Assembly (NCBI GenBank): GCA_041665185.1
Contig: JBAYJH010000152.1
Coordinates: forward strand, 1-11,348
Direction of reading: 5' to 3'
Source: JACRAR01 sp041665185
Lineage (GTDB): Bacteria > Pseudomonadota > Gammaproteobacteria > Burkholderiales > Rhodocyclaceae
DNA: 11,348 bases
Shown: positions 1 to 7,127 of the stretch, piece after piece
Position numbering within the stretch: the first letter of the stretch is position 1
Layout: every line of letters starts with the position of its first letter
Notes under the pieces: generated by a model
What the model was told of the DNA's origin: nothing
The model's input: the letters and a program-made list of their open reading frames with translations, nothing else
The model's database searches: none
Position numbers and translations under genes: made by a program

Positions 1-1115
1 AGGTCATCGACATCATTTGCAGCCAGGCGCCCCGCATCATGTCGGCAATTCTGCCGACCGAGTGGGAGGTAAAATTGGCGGAGCTGCTCGTCGATCGCAT
101 CCCGAGCATCGAGAGGGCCCGCTTCATGAATTCCGGGACCGAGGCTTTGATGATTGCCGTCAAGGTCGGGCGCGCGTATACGGGACGATCCAAGGTCGCC
201 AAGGCGGAAGGCGCCTATCACGGACAGTACGACTTGCTGGAGGCGAGCTTCCAGCCAACGCCGGATAAATGGGGTCCTGCCGATGCACCGACTCCGGTTG
301 CCAACTCGGTGGGTACGCCGCAAAGCCTCCTCGACGAGATCGTCCTGTTCCCCACCAACAATATCGAGGCCACGCGAAACATTCTGCGCCAGCGTGCCAA
401 TGAAATAGGCACGGTGGTCATCGACCCTTGCCGCCTGCAATTGGGACTGGTGCAGCCGCGCAACGATTTCTTGCAGATGCTGCGGGAAGAGACCCAACGC
501 CTTGGCATGGTACTGATCTTCGACGAAGTGTTGTGCCTGCGCATGGGTTACCACGGAATGCAGGGCAGAACCGGGATCACCCCTGATCTCACCACGATGG
601 GCAAGATCATCGGCGGCGGTCTGCCGGTTGGCGGACTGGGCGGAAGCGCCAAAGTCATGTCGGTGTTTGAGGTGGATGCAGGGGAGCCCAAGGTCAAACA
701 GAGCGGAACCTTTACCGCAAACCCGATGACCATGGCCACGGGCTACACCAGCATGTCGCTATTGACCGCCGAAGTGTTCGACGATATGGAGCGGAAGAGC
801 GAACGTCTGCGCGAAGGCCTGGAAAAAATCCGCGTCGACCTCGGATTGGTCGGACGTGTCGAGGGCATAGCCTCGCTATCGGTGCTGCTGCTGACCGACA
901 AACCGATGAACAACTACCGGGAGCTGGCCGTTGCCATGGGATCCGGCTTGCTGGAAAAGATCGGCATCATGTCCCGGCTATTTGGTGAAGAAGGAATTCT
1001 CACCTTGCGCGGTGGATTCGTCGCCTCGACACCGATGACCAACGACGACGTCGACTTCGCCTTGGCGGGCGCCCGTCGCGCACTCGCCCGGATGAAGGAA
1101 ATGGGCGCCACCTGA
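1..1115 (+). CDS. Class III aminotransferase (GSA-aminomutase-like), copy 1, 5'-truncated by window edge
   Basis: PLP-dependent class III (fold type I) aminotransferase of the glutamate-1-semialdehyde aminomutase-like group. The frame is open from base 3, so the gene starts upstream. Aligned with the paralogue at 2217-3554 through the shared ILPTE segment (bases 48-62 here), about 70 N-terminal residues are missing; the in-frame ATG at 39 is therefore not the real start. Visible signatures are NSGTEA (PLP phosphate region), an AYHGQYD segment, LIFDEV with the PLP-binding Asp at 522-524, and GKIIGGG with the Schiff-base Lys at 603-605. An Arg at 1008-1010 (LRGG) could bind a substrate carboxylate. 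Odd points: the segment that usually reads EP-hydrophobic is DPCRLQLG, and DEV is followed by LCLRMGYHG instead of the common TGFR-type sequence. The substrate is unknown. A beta-amino acid transaminase or an aminomutase are both possible; true haem-pathway HemL is unlikely given the context and the divergent motifs. Confidence 0.9.
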   Translation, partial: VIDIICSQAPRIMSAILPTEWEVKLAELLVDRIPSIERARFMNSGTEALMIAVKVGRAYTGRSKVAKAEGAYHGQYDLLEASFQPTPDKWGPADAPTPVANSVGTPQSLLDEIVLFPTNNIEATRNILRQRANEIGTVVIDPCRLQLGLVQPRNDFLQMLREETQRLGMVLIFDEVLCLRMGYHGMQGRTGITPDLTTMGKIIGGGLPVGGLGGSAKVMSVFEVDAGEPKVKQSGTFTANPMTMATGYTSMSLLTAEVFDDMERKSERLREGLEKIRVDLGLVGRVEGIASLSVLLLTDKPMNNYRELAVAMGSGLLEKIGIMSRLFGEEGILTLRGGFVASTPMTNDDVDFALAGARRALARMKEMGAT

Positions 1116-1127
1116 TCTTGACGCTTC

Positions 1128-1135
1128 GAGGAGAG
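1128..1135 (+). promoter_or_regulatory. Ribosome binding site of the CPBP protease gene
   Basis: The purine run GAGGAGAG lies in the 25-base gap after the first aminotransferase gene and ends five bases before the ATG at 1141. It supports that start. Confidence 0.7.
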
Positions 1136-1140
1136 TCCGC

Positions 1141-2184
1141 ATGAAAAGCTTTGCACTGCGCCATCCGTTCTGGGCGTTCTATATCGTGGCGATATCCTTT
1201 CCGTCGATCCTGTTCATCTATCTCACGATTGCGGAAGGGCTATCCCGAATGAGCGGCGGCCCCGAGGCGAGCTTGTTCATGGAATTCGTCCGGACTCGCG
1301 ACATGCTCCACCAGACGCAGCCGATTCTGACGCAACATCAGGATGGCCTGCCCAAGGTATTGACGCTCTATGCCCTCGTTCCGTTTGCATTTCCCTTCCT
1401 GTTTTTTCCGTTTGCGCCGACCGTGTCGGCGCTCTGGATTGTCTGGTTATCGCGAGGCAAAGAAGCCGTAGCCAAACTTCTGTCGCTCTATCGACCTATC
1501 CAGGGATCCCTCGGAGCGGCAGAGGGTGTGAGGATCTACGCGACGTTGCTGGCCTTCATCGGACTCGGGATAGCCGCCGGGCTGGCCTATTCGGCCATGT
1601 TTGGAAATCCCGGCGATGCCGCACGTTATGCCACGGCCTTCGGAGTGTTTGACTGGCGGCTGTTCTTCAGCGGCTGGATGGTTGCGCTCTTCCTGAACCA
1701 GGGAGCGCTGTTGGAGGAACTCGGCTGGCGCGGTTATGTCTTGCCACTGTTTGTGCGCTACTTCAAGAGTCCGCTGCGTGCCGCCATTGCTCTGGGTATC
1801 GCCTGGGCGACGTGGCATTCGCCGCGCGATGTGTGGATGCTCGCGACCGGCCAGCAAACGTTTGAAGATATTCTCCTCTTTCTTGCAGGCTTTATCCCGG
1901 CCTGCATCGGCATGACGATAATCGCAACCTACTTCGTCAACATTACCGGGGGGAGCGTCTTGCCGGCGATCATGTTGCACGGCACCTTTAACTACTTGAC
2001 CCAGATCTATTCCACCGGAAATAGTGGTATCCGGTCTGCTGTGCAACTTGAGTATTCGGTGACATTTGTTTGCGCCGCCATTGCCGTGCTCGTTCTGGTC
2101 GGCTCGGACCTCGGTTGGCAGCGTCGCAAGGAACTTCATGGCGGTGACGGCTCGACGGATCCGTCCCGGGCCTGGGTTGAGTAG
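1141..2184 (+). CDS. CPBP (CAAX/Abi) family intramembrane glutamic endopeptidase, MlrA-like spacing
   Basis: A 347-residue polytopic membrane protein of the CPBP family, whose members are intramembrane glutamic proteases (Rce1, MlrA) or are linked to bacteriocin immunity. All three family motifs are present: EELGWR with E192, E193 and R197; WATWHSP with H226; and HGTFN with H280 and N284. Hydrophobic segments lie at about residues 9-32, 75-105, 137-160, 174-200, 212-226, 240-268 and 308-325, with hydrophilic ends. From memory, the microcystin-linearising protease MlrA is of similar length (about 336 residues) and has its key residues at E172/E173, H205, H260 and N264; the Glu-to-second-His distance of 88 residues and the H-x3-N spacing are the same here. 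The gene sits between two aminotransferase paralogues and has a good Shine-Dalgarno sequence. I infer an endopeptidase acting on a peptide substrate at the inner membrane. A maturation or immunity role is the alternative. Confidence 0.92.
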   Translation: MKSFALRHPFWAFYIVAISFPSILFIYLTIAEGLSRMSGGPEASLFMEFVRTRDMLHQTQPILTQHQDGLPKVLTLYALVPFAFPFLFFPFAPTVSALWIVWLSRGKEAVAKLLSLYRPIQGSLGAAEGVRIYATLLAFIGLGIAAGLAYSAMFGNPGDAARYATAFGVFDWRLFFSGWMVALFLNQGALLEELGWRGYVLPLFVRYFKSPLRAAIALGIAWATWHSPRDVWMLATGQQTFEDILLFLAGFIPACIGMTIIATYFVNITGGSVLPAIMLHGTFNYLTQIYSTGNSGIRSAVQLEYSVTFVCAAIAVLVLVGSDLGWQRRKELHGGDGSTDPSRAWVE

Positions 2185-2190
2185 GCCGGA

Positions 2191-2200
2191 TTCTATAGAA
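2191..2200 (+). repeat. 10-bp perfect palindrome in the CPBP/aminotransferase gap
   Basis: TTCTATAGAA is a perfect inverted repeat seven bases after the CPBP stop codon and 16 bases before the next ATG. It contains TATAGA, which resembles a -10 box, but no -35-like hexamer lies 16-18 bases upstream. It could be an operator half, a weak internal promoter element or chance. Confidence 0.3.
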
Positions 2201-2216
2201 CTTTACGGGGCACCCG

Positions 2217-3554
2217 ATGTTTCCTGATCTATCGTCGAAATCGGCAACACTGTTTGAACGCGCCAAGCGGGTCATGCCCGGCGGCAACACGCGCCATATG
2301 ATTACCTTTGGCCCTTATCTGGTTTTCGCAGAAAGCGGCACGGGATGCCGCCTTACCGACGTTGATGGGAACAACTATATCGACTGGGTAAACAACTTCT
2401 CGGGACAGATCCACGGCCATGGCGCGCCGTTCATCACGGCTGCGGTACGGGACCAACTCGACAGGTTGACCTCGTGCATCTTGCCGACAGAGCCCGAGAT
2501 CGAGTTGGCCGAAATTATCGCCGGGCGAGTTGAGGGTATCGAGCAGATTCGCTTTGCCAATTCCGGCACGGAAGCCGTGATGGTGGCGATCAAGGCGGCA
2601 CGGGCGCACACCGGGCGAACGCGCATCGCAAAATGCGAAGGCGGCTATCACGGACAGTATGATCTGGTCGAAACCAGCTTTCTCCCGACGCCGGAAAACT
2701 GGGGACCGCTGGAACGTCCGGGGGTGACCCCGTTTGCCCGGGGAACGCCGACCTGTCTTCTCGACAGCGTCACCGTCATCCCCTTCAACGAGACCGCGAT
2801 CTCCCTGCGATTGCTGGAAGAAGGCGCGAGCGACCTGGCGGCGGTGATCGTGGATCCTATCCCGGCGCGTCTTGGCTTCACCCGGGCTGTTAAGGAATAT
2901 CTGGAGATGTTGCGGGCGTTTTGTACTCGCAACGGCACGGTTCTGATTTTCGATGAAGTTTTCTGCCACCGCGTCGGCTACCATGGTGCTCAGGGCCTCG
3001 CCGGCGTCATTCCGGACATGACGGTGCTCGGCAAGATCATCGGCGGGGGCTTTCCTGTCGGTGCCGTGGGCGGCAAGGCGGACGTGATGTGCGTCTTCGA
3101 CAACCTGGCAGGGCCGCTCAAGATCAGCCATAGTGGAACCTATACCGCCAACCCGATCACCATGGTGGCAGGCATCGCTTCCATGAAGGCCCTGACCCCC
3201 GAAGCATTCGATCGGCTTTCCCGGCAGGGCGACAGATTGCGCGCCGGTTTGACCAGGAAGCTTGCCGCAGCCGGATTGAAGATGCGTGCCAATGGTCTCG
3301 CATCCATGACGAGCCTGCAGTTCTTCAGCGATCCGATCCGTACCTATCGGGAGTTTCATGTTTCCTCGGGTGAGAACTATATGGCACGCATGCAGAGAAT
3401 GCACCGGGTATTGCTGAACGAGGGTGTGCTCATGGCAACCCGAGGCATGATGATCGGTTCGACACCGATGACCGATGCCGACATCGACGAAACCATCGAG
3501 CGCTGCGGACGCGGCTTCATCGCATTCGCGCGCGAAGATCGCGCGGCAGTCTGA
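2217..3554 (+). CDS. Class III aminotransferase (GSA-aminomutase-like), copy 2, full length
   Basis: A complete 445-residue fold type I PLP enzyme, close to the usual 430-450 residues for GSA-aminomutase-like proteins. N-terminal MPGGNTRH (residues 20-27, with R26) matches the PGGNTR region that, as I recall, carries the carboxylate-binding Arg in beta-phenylalanine aminotransferases. NSGTEAVM is the phosphate-binding region, D246 in LIFDEV contacts the PLP pyridine nitrogen, K273 in GKIIGGG is the Schiff-base Lys, and R409 (ATRGMM) is a candidate second carboxylate ligand. It is clearly paralogous to the upstream copy, sharing among others ILPTE, YHGQYD, GTPxxLLD, GKIIGGG and STPMT. It differs in having DPIPARLG where copy 1 has DPCRLQLG. 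The start at 2217 follows a GGGG run seven bases upstream. No signal peptide is seen, so it should be cytoplasmic. I infer amino transfer from an unusual, perhaps beta-, amino acid; the substrate is not determined by sequence. Confidence 0.93.
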   Translation: MFPDLSSKSATLFERAKRVMPGGNTRHMITFGPYLVFAESGTGCRLTDVDGNNYIDWVNNFSGQIHGHGAPFITAAVRDQLDRLTSCILPTEPEIELAEIIAGRVEGIEQIRFANSGTEAVMVAIKAARAHTGRTRIAKCEGGYHGQYDLVETSFLPTPENWGPLERPGVTPFARGTPTCLLDSVTVIPFNETAISLRLLEEGASDLAAVIVDPIPARLGFTRAVKEYLEMLRAFCTRNGTVLIFDEVFCHRVGYHGAQGLAGVIPDMTVLGKIIGGGFPVGAVGGKADVMCVFDNLAGPLKISHSGTYTANPITMVAGIASMKALTPEAFDRLSRQGDRLRAGLTRKLAAAGLKMRANGLASMTSLQFFSDPIRTYREFHVSSGENYMARMQRMHRVLLNEGVLMATRGMMIGSTPMTDADIDETIERCGRGFIAFAREDRAAV

Positions 3555-3558
3555 TTGC

Positions 3559-3564
3559 GGGAGG
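3559..3564 (+). promoter_or_regulatory. Ribosome binding site fixing the isomerase start at 3570
   Basis: GGGAGG ends five bases before the ATG at 3570. It favours that codon over an in-frame TTG at 3555, which would overlap the stop of the aminotransferase gene and add five residues with no family support. Confidence 0.7.
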
Positions 3565-3569
3565 CAGCC

Positions 3570-4352
3570 ATGAGAAAATTCAGCGCCAGTGTGACCTTGA
3601 TGTTTCGAGAATTGCCGGCTTTGGAGCGATTTGCGGCAGCCCGAAAGGCGGGTTTTGAGAAAGTCGAAATTCAGGTCCTGGAAGCGGGGCCGGCAGATAT
3701 GGCGCGCGAGGCGCAACGGGCTGGAGTCGGCGTTTATCTGTTGAATGTCGGCATGGGAGACTTCATCAAAGGGGGGCCGGGCCTGATCGGGGTACCCGGA
3801 CGCGAGGGCGAGTTTCTTGATGAAGTCCGCACGGCGCTGAGTGTCGCGATGGCGATGGATATTCCCTTTCTCCATCTCGGCCCGAGCCGCATTCCGTCGG
3901 ACGCAACACGCTCGGCGTGCTTGGCGACACTGAAGGGCAATCTGGCCGCGGCAATTGCGATGGCGCATGACTATCCGGGAACGCTGTTGCTTGAACCGCT
4001 AAACGTGGCGGATATGCCGGATGTGCTGGTGGGAAATATGGACGAAGCGGCAGCCATGATTCGCGCCGAGTTCCAGGGCAGGCTGTGGCTGATGTTCGAC
4101 ATCTATCATGTGGTTCGCAACGGTCAGGATGTGGTGGCGTCCTATCGTCGCCACAAGGATCTCATCAAGCATGTCCAATTTTCCGACGTGCCGGGTCGTC
4201 ACGAGCCGGGAACAGGCGGGATCGAATTCGCCGCCTTGTTCGCAGCCATCGAGGCGGAAGGATACGCGGGCTATTTTGGCGCCGAGTACCTGCCTTCCAG
4301 GCCGACCGGCGAGACGTTTTCATGGGTTGGGTCCCTGGGAGGAACAAAATGA
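3570..4352 (+). CDS. Hydroxypyruvate isomerase family protein (Hyi/OtnI-like TIM barrel)
   Basis: A 260-residue protein of the xylose isomerase-like TIM-barrel superfamily, closest by motif to hydroxypyruvate isomerase (hydroxypyruvate to tartronate semialdehyde) and to 2-oxo-tetronate isomerase OtnI. The N-terminus KFSASVTLMFRELPALERFA is typical of Hyi. The four expected metal ligands are present: E142 (LLEPLN), D177 (FDIYH), Q203 (HVQFSD) and E239 (AEYLPS). PGRHEPGTGGIEF and a C-terminal TGETFSWVG are further family marks, and the length matches the usual 255-260. It is cytoplasmic. Its stop codon overlaps the ATG of the dehydrogenase gene by 4 bases, implying coupled translation and a shared pathway. 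The family is confident. Which 2-oxo acid is used cannot be read from the sequence; Hyi-like enzymes also occur in pathways for other sugar acids. Confidence 0.9.
   Translation: MRKFSASVTLMFRELPALERFAAARKAGFEKVEIQVLEAGPADMAREAQRAGVGVYLLNVGMGDFIKGGPGLIGVPGREGEFLDEVRTALSVAMAMDIPFLHLGPSRIPSDATRSACLATLKGNLAAAIAMAHDYPGTLLLEPLNVADMPDVLVGNMDEAAAMIRAEFQGRLWLMFDIYHVVRNGQDVVASYRRHKDLIKHVQFSDVPGRHEPGTGGIEFAALFAAIEAEGYAGYFGAEYLPSRPTGETFSWVGSLGGTK
4337..4344 (+). promoter_or_regulatory. Ribosome binding site of the tartrate dehydrogenase-family gene
   Basis: GGGAGGAA lies inside the 3' end of the isomerase gene and ends four bases before the ATG at 4349. It fixes that start and excludes the longer open frame that runs back to 4085 through isomerase coding sequence. 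Confidence 0.75.
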
Positions 4353-5413
4353 GTCACTACAGAATCGCCGTTCTTCCAGGTGACGGTATTGGCAAGGAAG
4401 TTGTCCCGGAAGGCGTGCGCGTACTGGATGCCGTAGGACGGCGAATTGGCGTCACCTTTACCTGGACGCAGTTCGACTGGAGTTGCGAGTCCTACCGGAA
4501 GACCGGGCGCATGATGCCCGAGAATGCTTTGGAGACACTCGCGCAGTTCGACGCCATTTACCTCGGTGCGGTGGGATTTCCAGGGGTTCCCGATCACGTC
4601 TCGTTGTGGGGCATGCTGATACCGATTCGTCGGGGATTCGATCAATATGCGAATATCCGTCCCTGTCGGGTCATGCCGGGCCTGGCATCGCCACTCGCCA
4701 AGGCGGGCGAACAGAAGATCGATTTCTGGGTGGTTCGCGAGAATGTCGAGGGAGAGTATTCGCAAATTGGCGGGACCATTTTTGAGGGTACGGATCGTGA
4801 AACGGTCATGCAGGAAACCGTATTTACCCGCAAGGGTGTCGACCGGATCATCAAGTACGCCTTCGAACTGGCGCAACGCAGAGGATTGAAGAAAGTCACT
4901 TCGGCGACCAAATCCAACGGGATCGCGATCACTATGCCGTTCTGGGATAGGCGCTTCGAGGAAATTGCCGCGGGCTACCCCGCCATCGCCAATGACAAGT
5001 TCCATATCGATATTCTCACCGCCCACTTTGTTCAGCATCCGGACTGGTTCGACGTGGTCGTTGGATCGAATCTTTTCGGCGACATCCTCTCCGATCTTGG
5101 TCCGGCCGTCTGCGGCAGCATAGGCATTGCCCCTTCCGCCAATCTGAACCCCGAGAAATTGTATCCATCGATGTTCGAGCCGGTGCACGGCTCGGCGCCG
5201 GATATCGCGGGTAAGGGAATCGCCAATCCGATCGGCCAGATCTGGGCCGGAGCCATGCTGCTCGATCATCTGGGGCATCCGCAGGGGCATGATCTGATCG
5301 TCTCGGCAATCGAAGCGGTTATCGGCGGAGACGGACCGAAGACTCCCGATATGGGCGGCAGGGCGACCACCGCCGATCTCGGTCGGGCTATCGAGTCGGC
5401 GCTTGCGCGATGA
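4349..5413 (+). CDS. ttuC: Tartrate dehydrogenase / D-malate dehydrogenase family (TtuC/DmlA-like)
   Basis: A 354-residue NAD-dependent beta-decarboxylating hydroxyacid dehydrogenase of the isocitrate/isopropylmalate dehydrogenase superfamily. PGDGIGKEVVPEG begins at residue 10. FDWSCESY, GAVGFPGVPDHVSLWG and IPIRRGFDQYANIRPCR (R94, R95) are characteristic of the tartrate/D-malate dehydrogenase group. Y137 (EGEYSQ) and K188 (ATKSNG) are the general acid/base candidates, D245 and D249 (GDILSD) bind the divalent metal, and EPVHGSAPDIAGKGIANP is the cofactor region. Family enzymes oxidise tartrate to oxaloglycolate, decarboxylate meso-tartrate to D-glycerate and act on D-malate. The gene is joined to both neighbours by ATGA overlaps. 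A role on a substituted malate, such as one derived from a beta-substituted aspartate, is possible. The symbol denotes the family; TtuC and DmlA specificities cannot be separated by eye. Confidence 0.92.
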   Translation: MSHYRIAVLPGDGIGKEVVPEGVRVLDAVGRRIGVTFTWTQFDWSCESYRKTGRMMPENALETLAQFDAIYLGAVGFPGVPDHVSLWGMLIPIRRGFDQYANIRPCRVMPGLASPLAKAGEQKIDFWVVRENVEGEYSQIGGTIFEGTDRETVMQETVFTRKGVDRIIKYAFELAQRRGLKKVTSATKSNGIAITMPFWDRRFEEIAAGYPAIANDKFHIDILTAHFVQHPDWFDVVVGSNLFGDILSDLGPAVCGSIGIAPSANLNPEKLYPSMFEPVHGSAPDIAGKGIANPIGQIWAGAMLLDHLGHPQGHDLIVSAIEAVIGGDGPKTPDMGGRATTADLGRAIESALAR

Positions 5414-5958
5414 GCCCGGGCCACACCGTGCCGCCGATCATCCTGCCATACCTGGGGATCGAACCGCGAATTGCACGAGGTGTGTTTGTTGCTCCAGGCG
5501 CCAGCGTGATTGGCGATGTGGAACTCGCCGAGGGAGTCAGTATATGGTTCGGCAGTGTGTTGCGTGGCGACGAGCGCGCCATCCGTATCGGTCGGAACAG
5601 CAATATCCAGGATATGAGCACCATTCATACCAGCCGTAACGGGTGGGACGTCGAGATCGGCGAAGACGTTACGGTGGGGCATCGCGTGGTTTTGCACGGC
5701 TGCCGGATTCACAACCGGGTGCTGATAGGCATCGGCGCAGTGGTGCTGGATGAGGTTGAAATAGAGACGGGGGCGATTGTGGCCGCGGGCGCAACAGTGA
5801 CCCCGGGCAAGCGTATTCAATCCGGGGAGGTGTGGGCAGGTTGTCCGGCAAAAAAGATCGGTGAAGTAAGTGACGCCCAGCGGTTGATACTGGACTCCAC
5901 GCCACCGCACTATCGCGCGAAGGCGGAAACGTATCTGGCAATGATCGAGCGGCGATGA
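5410..5958 (+). CDS. Gamma-carbonic anhydrase family hexapeptide-repeat protein
   Basis: A 182-residue left-handed beta-helix protein of the gamma-carbonic anhydrase/CaiE/PaaY group; its length is typical. Hexapeptide repeats run from about residue 25 to 145 (for example IARGVFVAPGASVIGDV, then WFGSVLRGD, then IETGAIVAAGATVTPG). The three expected zinc ligands are present: H73 (STIHTS), H91 and H96 (GHRVVLH), the last two spaced by five as in Cam. AGCPAKKIG near the C-terminus and a short helical tail complete the pattern. It should be a cytoplasmic trimer. It starts in an ATGA overlap with the dehydrogenase gene and has no clear Shine-Dalgarno sequence, so translation is probably coupled. 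Family members include carbonic anhydrases and proteins in CoA-ester catabolic operons (CaiE, PaaY). Which role applies is not visible. It might handle CO2/bicarbonate from the decarboxylating enzyme upstream. Confidence 0.9.
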   Translation: MSPGHTVPPIILPYLGIEPRIARGVFVAPGASVIGDVELAEGVSIWFGSVLRGDERAIRIGRNSNIQDMSTIHTSRNGWDVEIGEDVTVGHRVVLHGCRIHNRVLIGIGAVVLDEVEIETGAIVAAGATVTPGKRIQSGEVWAGCPAKKIGEVSDAQRLILDSTPPHYRAKAETYLAMIERR

Positions 5959-7127
5959 TCATCGGCTCCGGCAACAAGATCCAAGCGATGCTGGAAAGGA
6001 TGATCAATCGTGCCGGGGATGCTCCTATCCACAGTGCTGTGGCTCAGCTATCGAGCCTGGGCGGCGAGGTGGTATTTTCAGGTGCGGCCGGGATCGCACG
6101 GCCCGACAGCGACATGGCGATGACCCCCGAATCGCCGATACATATCGCCAGCGTGACCAAGACCATGACGGCCGTGGCGTTGCACCAACTGGTGGAGGCG
6201 GGGAGTGCCGGTCCCGGGATGTGGGATACACGCCTCGCCGAACTCGATGTTGTCCCGGCCGAGGTGCTCACTCGCCTGCATCGGACGGGCGGCCGCAGCG
6301 CTGCCGAGCAAATCACCTTGCGACACCTGCTGACTCACACCAGCGGCATCCGGGACGCCATGGAAGACGATGCCGAACAACTCGGTGGCCCCGCCCCGGG
6401 TTCGATTATCGGCGAGCTGCTGATGACCGGTGGAGTGCCCTCACGGTCATGGGTTGGCTGGGACCCGACACGCGTGAACGAAGCTTACGCTGGAGTACTC
6501 AACTTCTATCTGGCCCGCGGTCTCGGCGAAAAGCCGTTGTTTGCCCCCGGCGAGGGATTCCACTACTCGGATACCGGCTATGTGATGCTCGCCCTGGTCA
6601 TTGAAAAGCTGGCCGGCGAACCACTGCAATCTGTGTTTGCAGAGCGCATTTTTCGTCCGCTCGGGATGGCGAACAGCTACCTGGCCTATCGAAACGACCC
6701 CTCCATTGGACCGTTCAGGTCGCCCGAGGCCGAGATATGGGCAGGGGCCATGCCGATCCTGTGTTCCGGAGTCAGCCTTTCATTCGATTGGGGTGGGGGC
6801 GGCGTGGTGTCCACGGTCGCCGACCTGGCAAAGTTTCTCGCAGCAGTGATCGACGGTCGATTGTTCCAGCATTCGGCAACCCGCGATGCCATGCTCGACT
6901 GGTGTGTTCCCGACGATCTGCGGTTGCCCCGTACTGGCGTCGGGATGGGCGTGTTCCGTACCAAATATCCCGGCCTTGAACTGTGGGGGCATTCCGGCGC
7001 GTGGGGAACCAAAATGGTCTTCGATCCGGAGAGCCGGCTCCTCTTGACGGGGAGTGTCAATCAGGCAGGAGCCCCTCCGGATTGGCACGTTCGCCTGCTG
7101 CTGGCCGCCCGAGAGGGAGGGCTATGA
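5955..7127 (+). CDS. Serine hydrolase, class C beta-lactamase / D-aminopeptidase fold (MlrB-like family)
   Basis: A 390-residue beta-lactamase-fold serine hydrolase (Pfam Beta-lactamase, peptidase S12-like). The nucleophile motif SVTK has S66 and K69; HYSDTGY gives the Y-x-N-equivalent with Y204 and D206; GHSGAWG at residues 345-351 supplies the third H-x-G box. Members include esterases, D-amino acid amidases, D-aminopeptidases and MlrB, which cuts linearised microcystin. The N-terminus (MIIGSGNKIQAMLERM) has no hydrophobic signal peptide, so the protein should be cytoplasmic, unlike resistance beta-lactamases. It starts in an ATGA overlap with the carbonic anhydrase-family gene. I infer hydrolysis of an amide, peptide or ester substrate after uptake. 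True beta-lactam resistance is unlikely but not excluded. The family is confident, the substrate unknown. Confidence 0.92.
   Translation: MIIGSGNKIQAMLERMINRAGDAPIHSAVAQLSSLGGEVVFSGAAGIARPDSDMAMTPESPIHIASVTKTMTAVALHQLVEAGSAGPGMWDTRLAELDVVPAEVLTRLHRTGGRSAAEQITLRHLLTHTSGIRDAMEDDAEQLGGPAPGSIIGELLMTGGVPSRSWVGWDPTRVNEAYAGVLNFYLARGLGEKPLFAPGEGFHYSDTGYVMLALVIEKLAGEPLQSVFAERIFRPLGMANSYLAYRNDPSIGPFRSPEAEIWAGAMPILCSGVSLSFDWGGGGVVSTVADLAKFLAAVIDGRLFQHSATRDAMLDWCVPDDLRLPRTGVGMGVFRTKYPGLELWGHSGAWGTKMVFDPESRLLLTGSVNQAGAPPDWHVRLLLAAREGGL

Noticed and set aside
1447..2139. 230-codon minus-strand frame opposite the CPBP gene
   Set aside because: The plus strand has complete CPBP motifs and membrane segments; the antisense product has no recognisable domain.
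2177..2199. Possible sigma-70 promoter (TTGAGT and TATAGA)
   Set aside because: The spacer is only 11 bases, too short for a functional -35/-10 pair.
1..3554. Haem-pathway HemL (glutamate-1-semialdehyde aminomutase) duplicated
   Set aside because: Catalytic residues fit the superfamily, but the divergent motifs, duplication and catabolic neighbours argue against haem biosynthesis.
2229..3968. 579-codon open frame on the minus strand opposite the second aminotransferase and the isomerase gene
   Set aside because: It is antisense to two well-supported genes, crosses their boundary, and its translation is low-complexity in Arg/His/Gln with no family motif; a typical shadow in GC-rich DNA.
4085..4348. 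N-terminal extension of the dehydrogenase frame
   Set aside because: It overlaps isomerase coding sequence in another frame, shows no homology, and a strong Shine-Dalgarno sequence plus the family N-terminus place the start at 4349.
4271..5290. 339-codon minus-strand frame opposite the tartrate dehydrogenase-family gene
   Set aside because: Shadow of a strongly conserved plus-strand gene; no motifs and no plausible start signal.
5955..7127. Antibiotic-resistance class C beta-lactamase
   Set aside because: The fold and motifs match, but there is no signal peptide, the gene is embedded in a metabolic operon, and no AmpR-like regulator is present; a general serine hydrolase is the better call.
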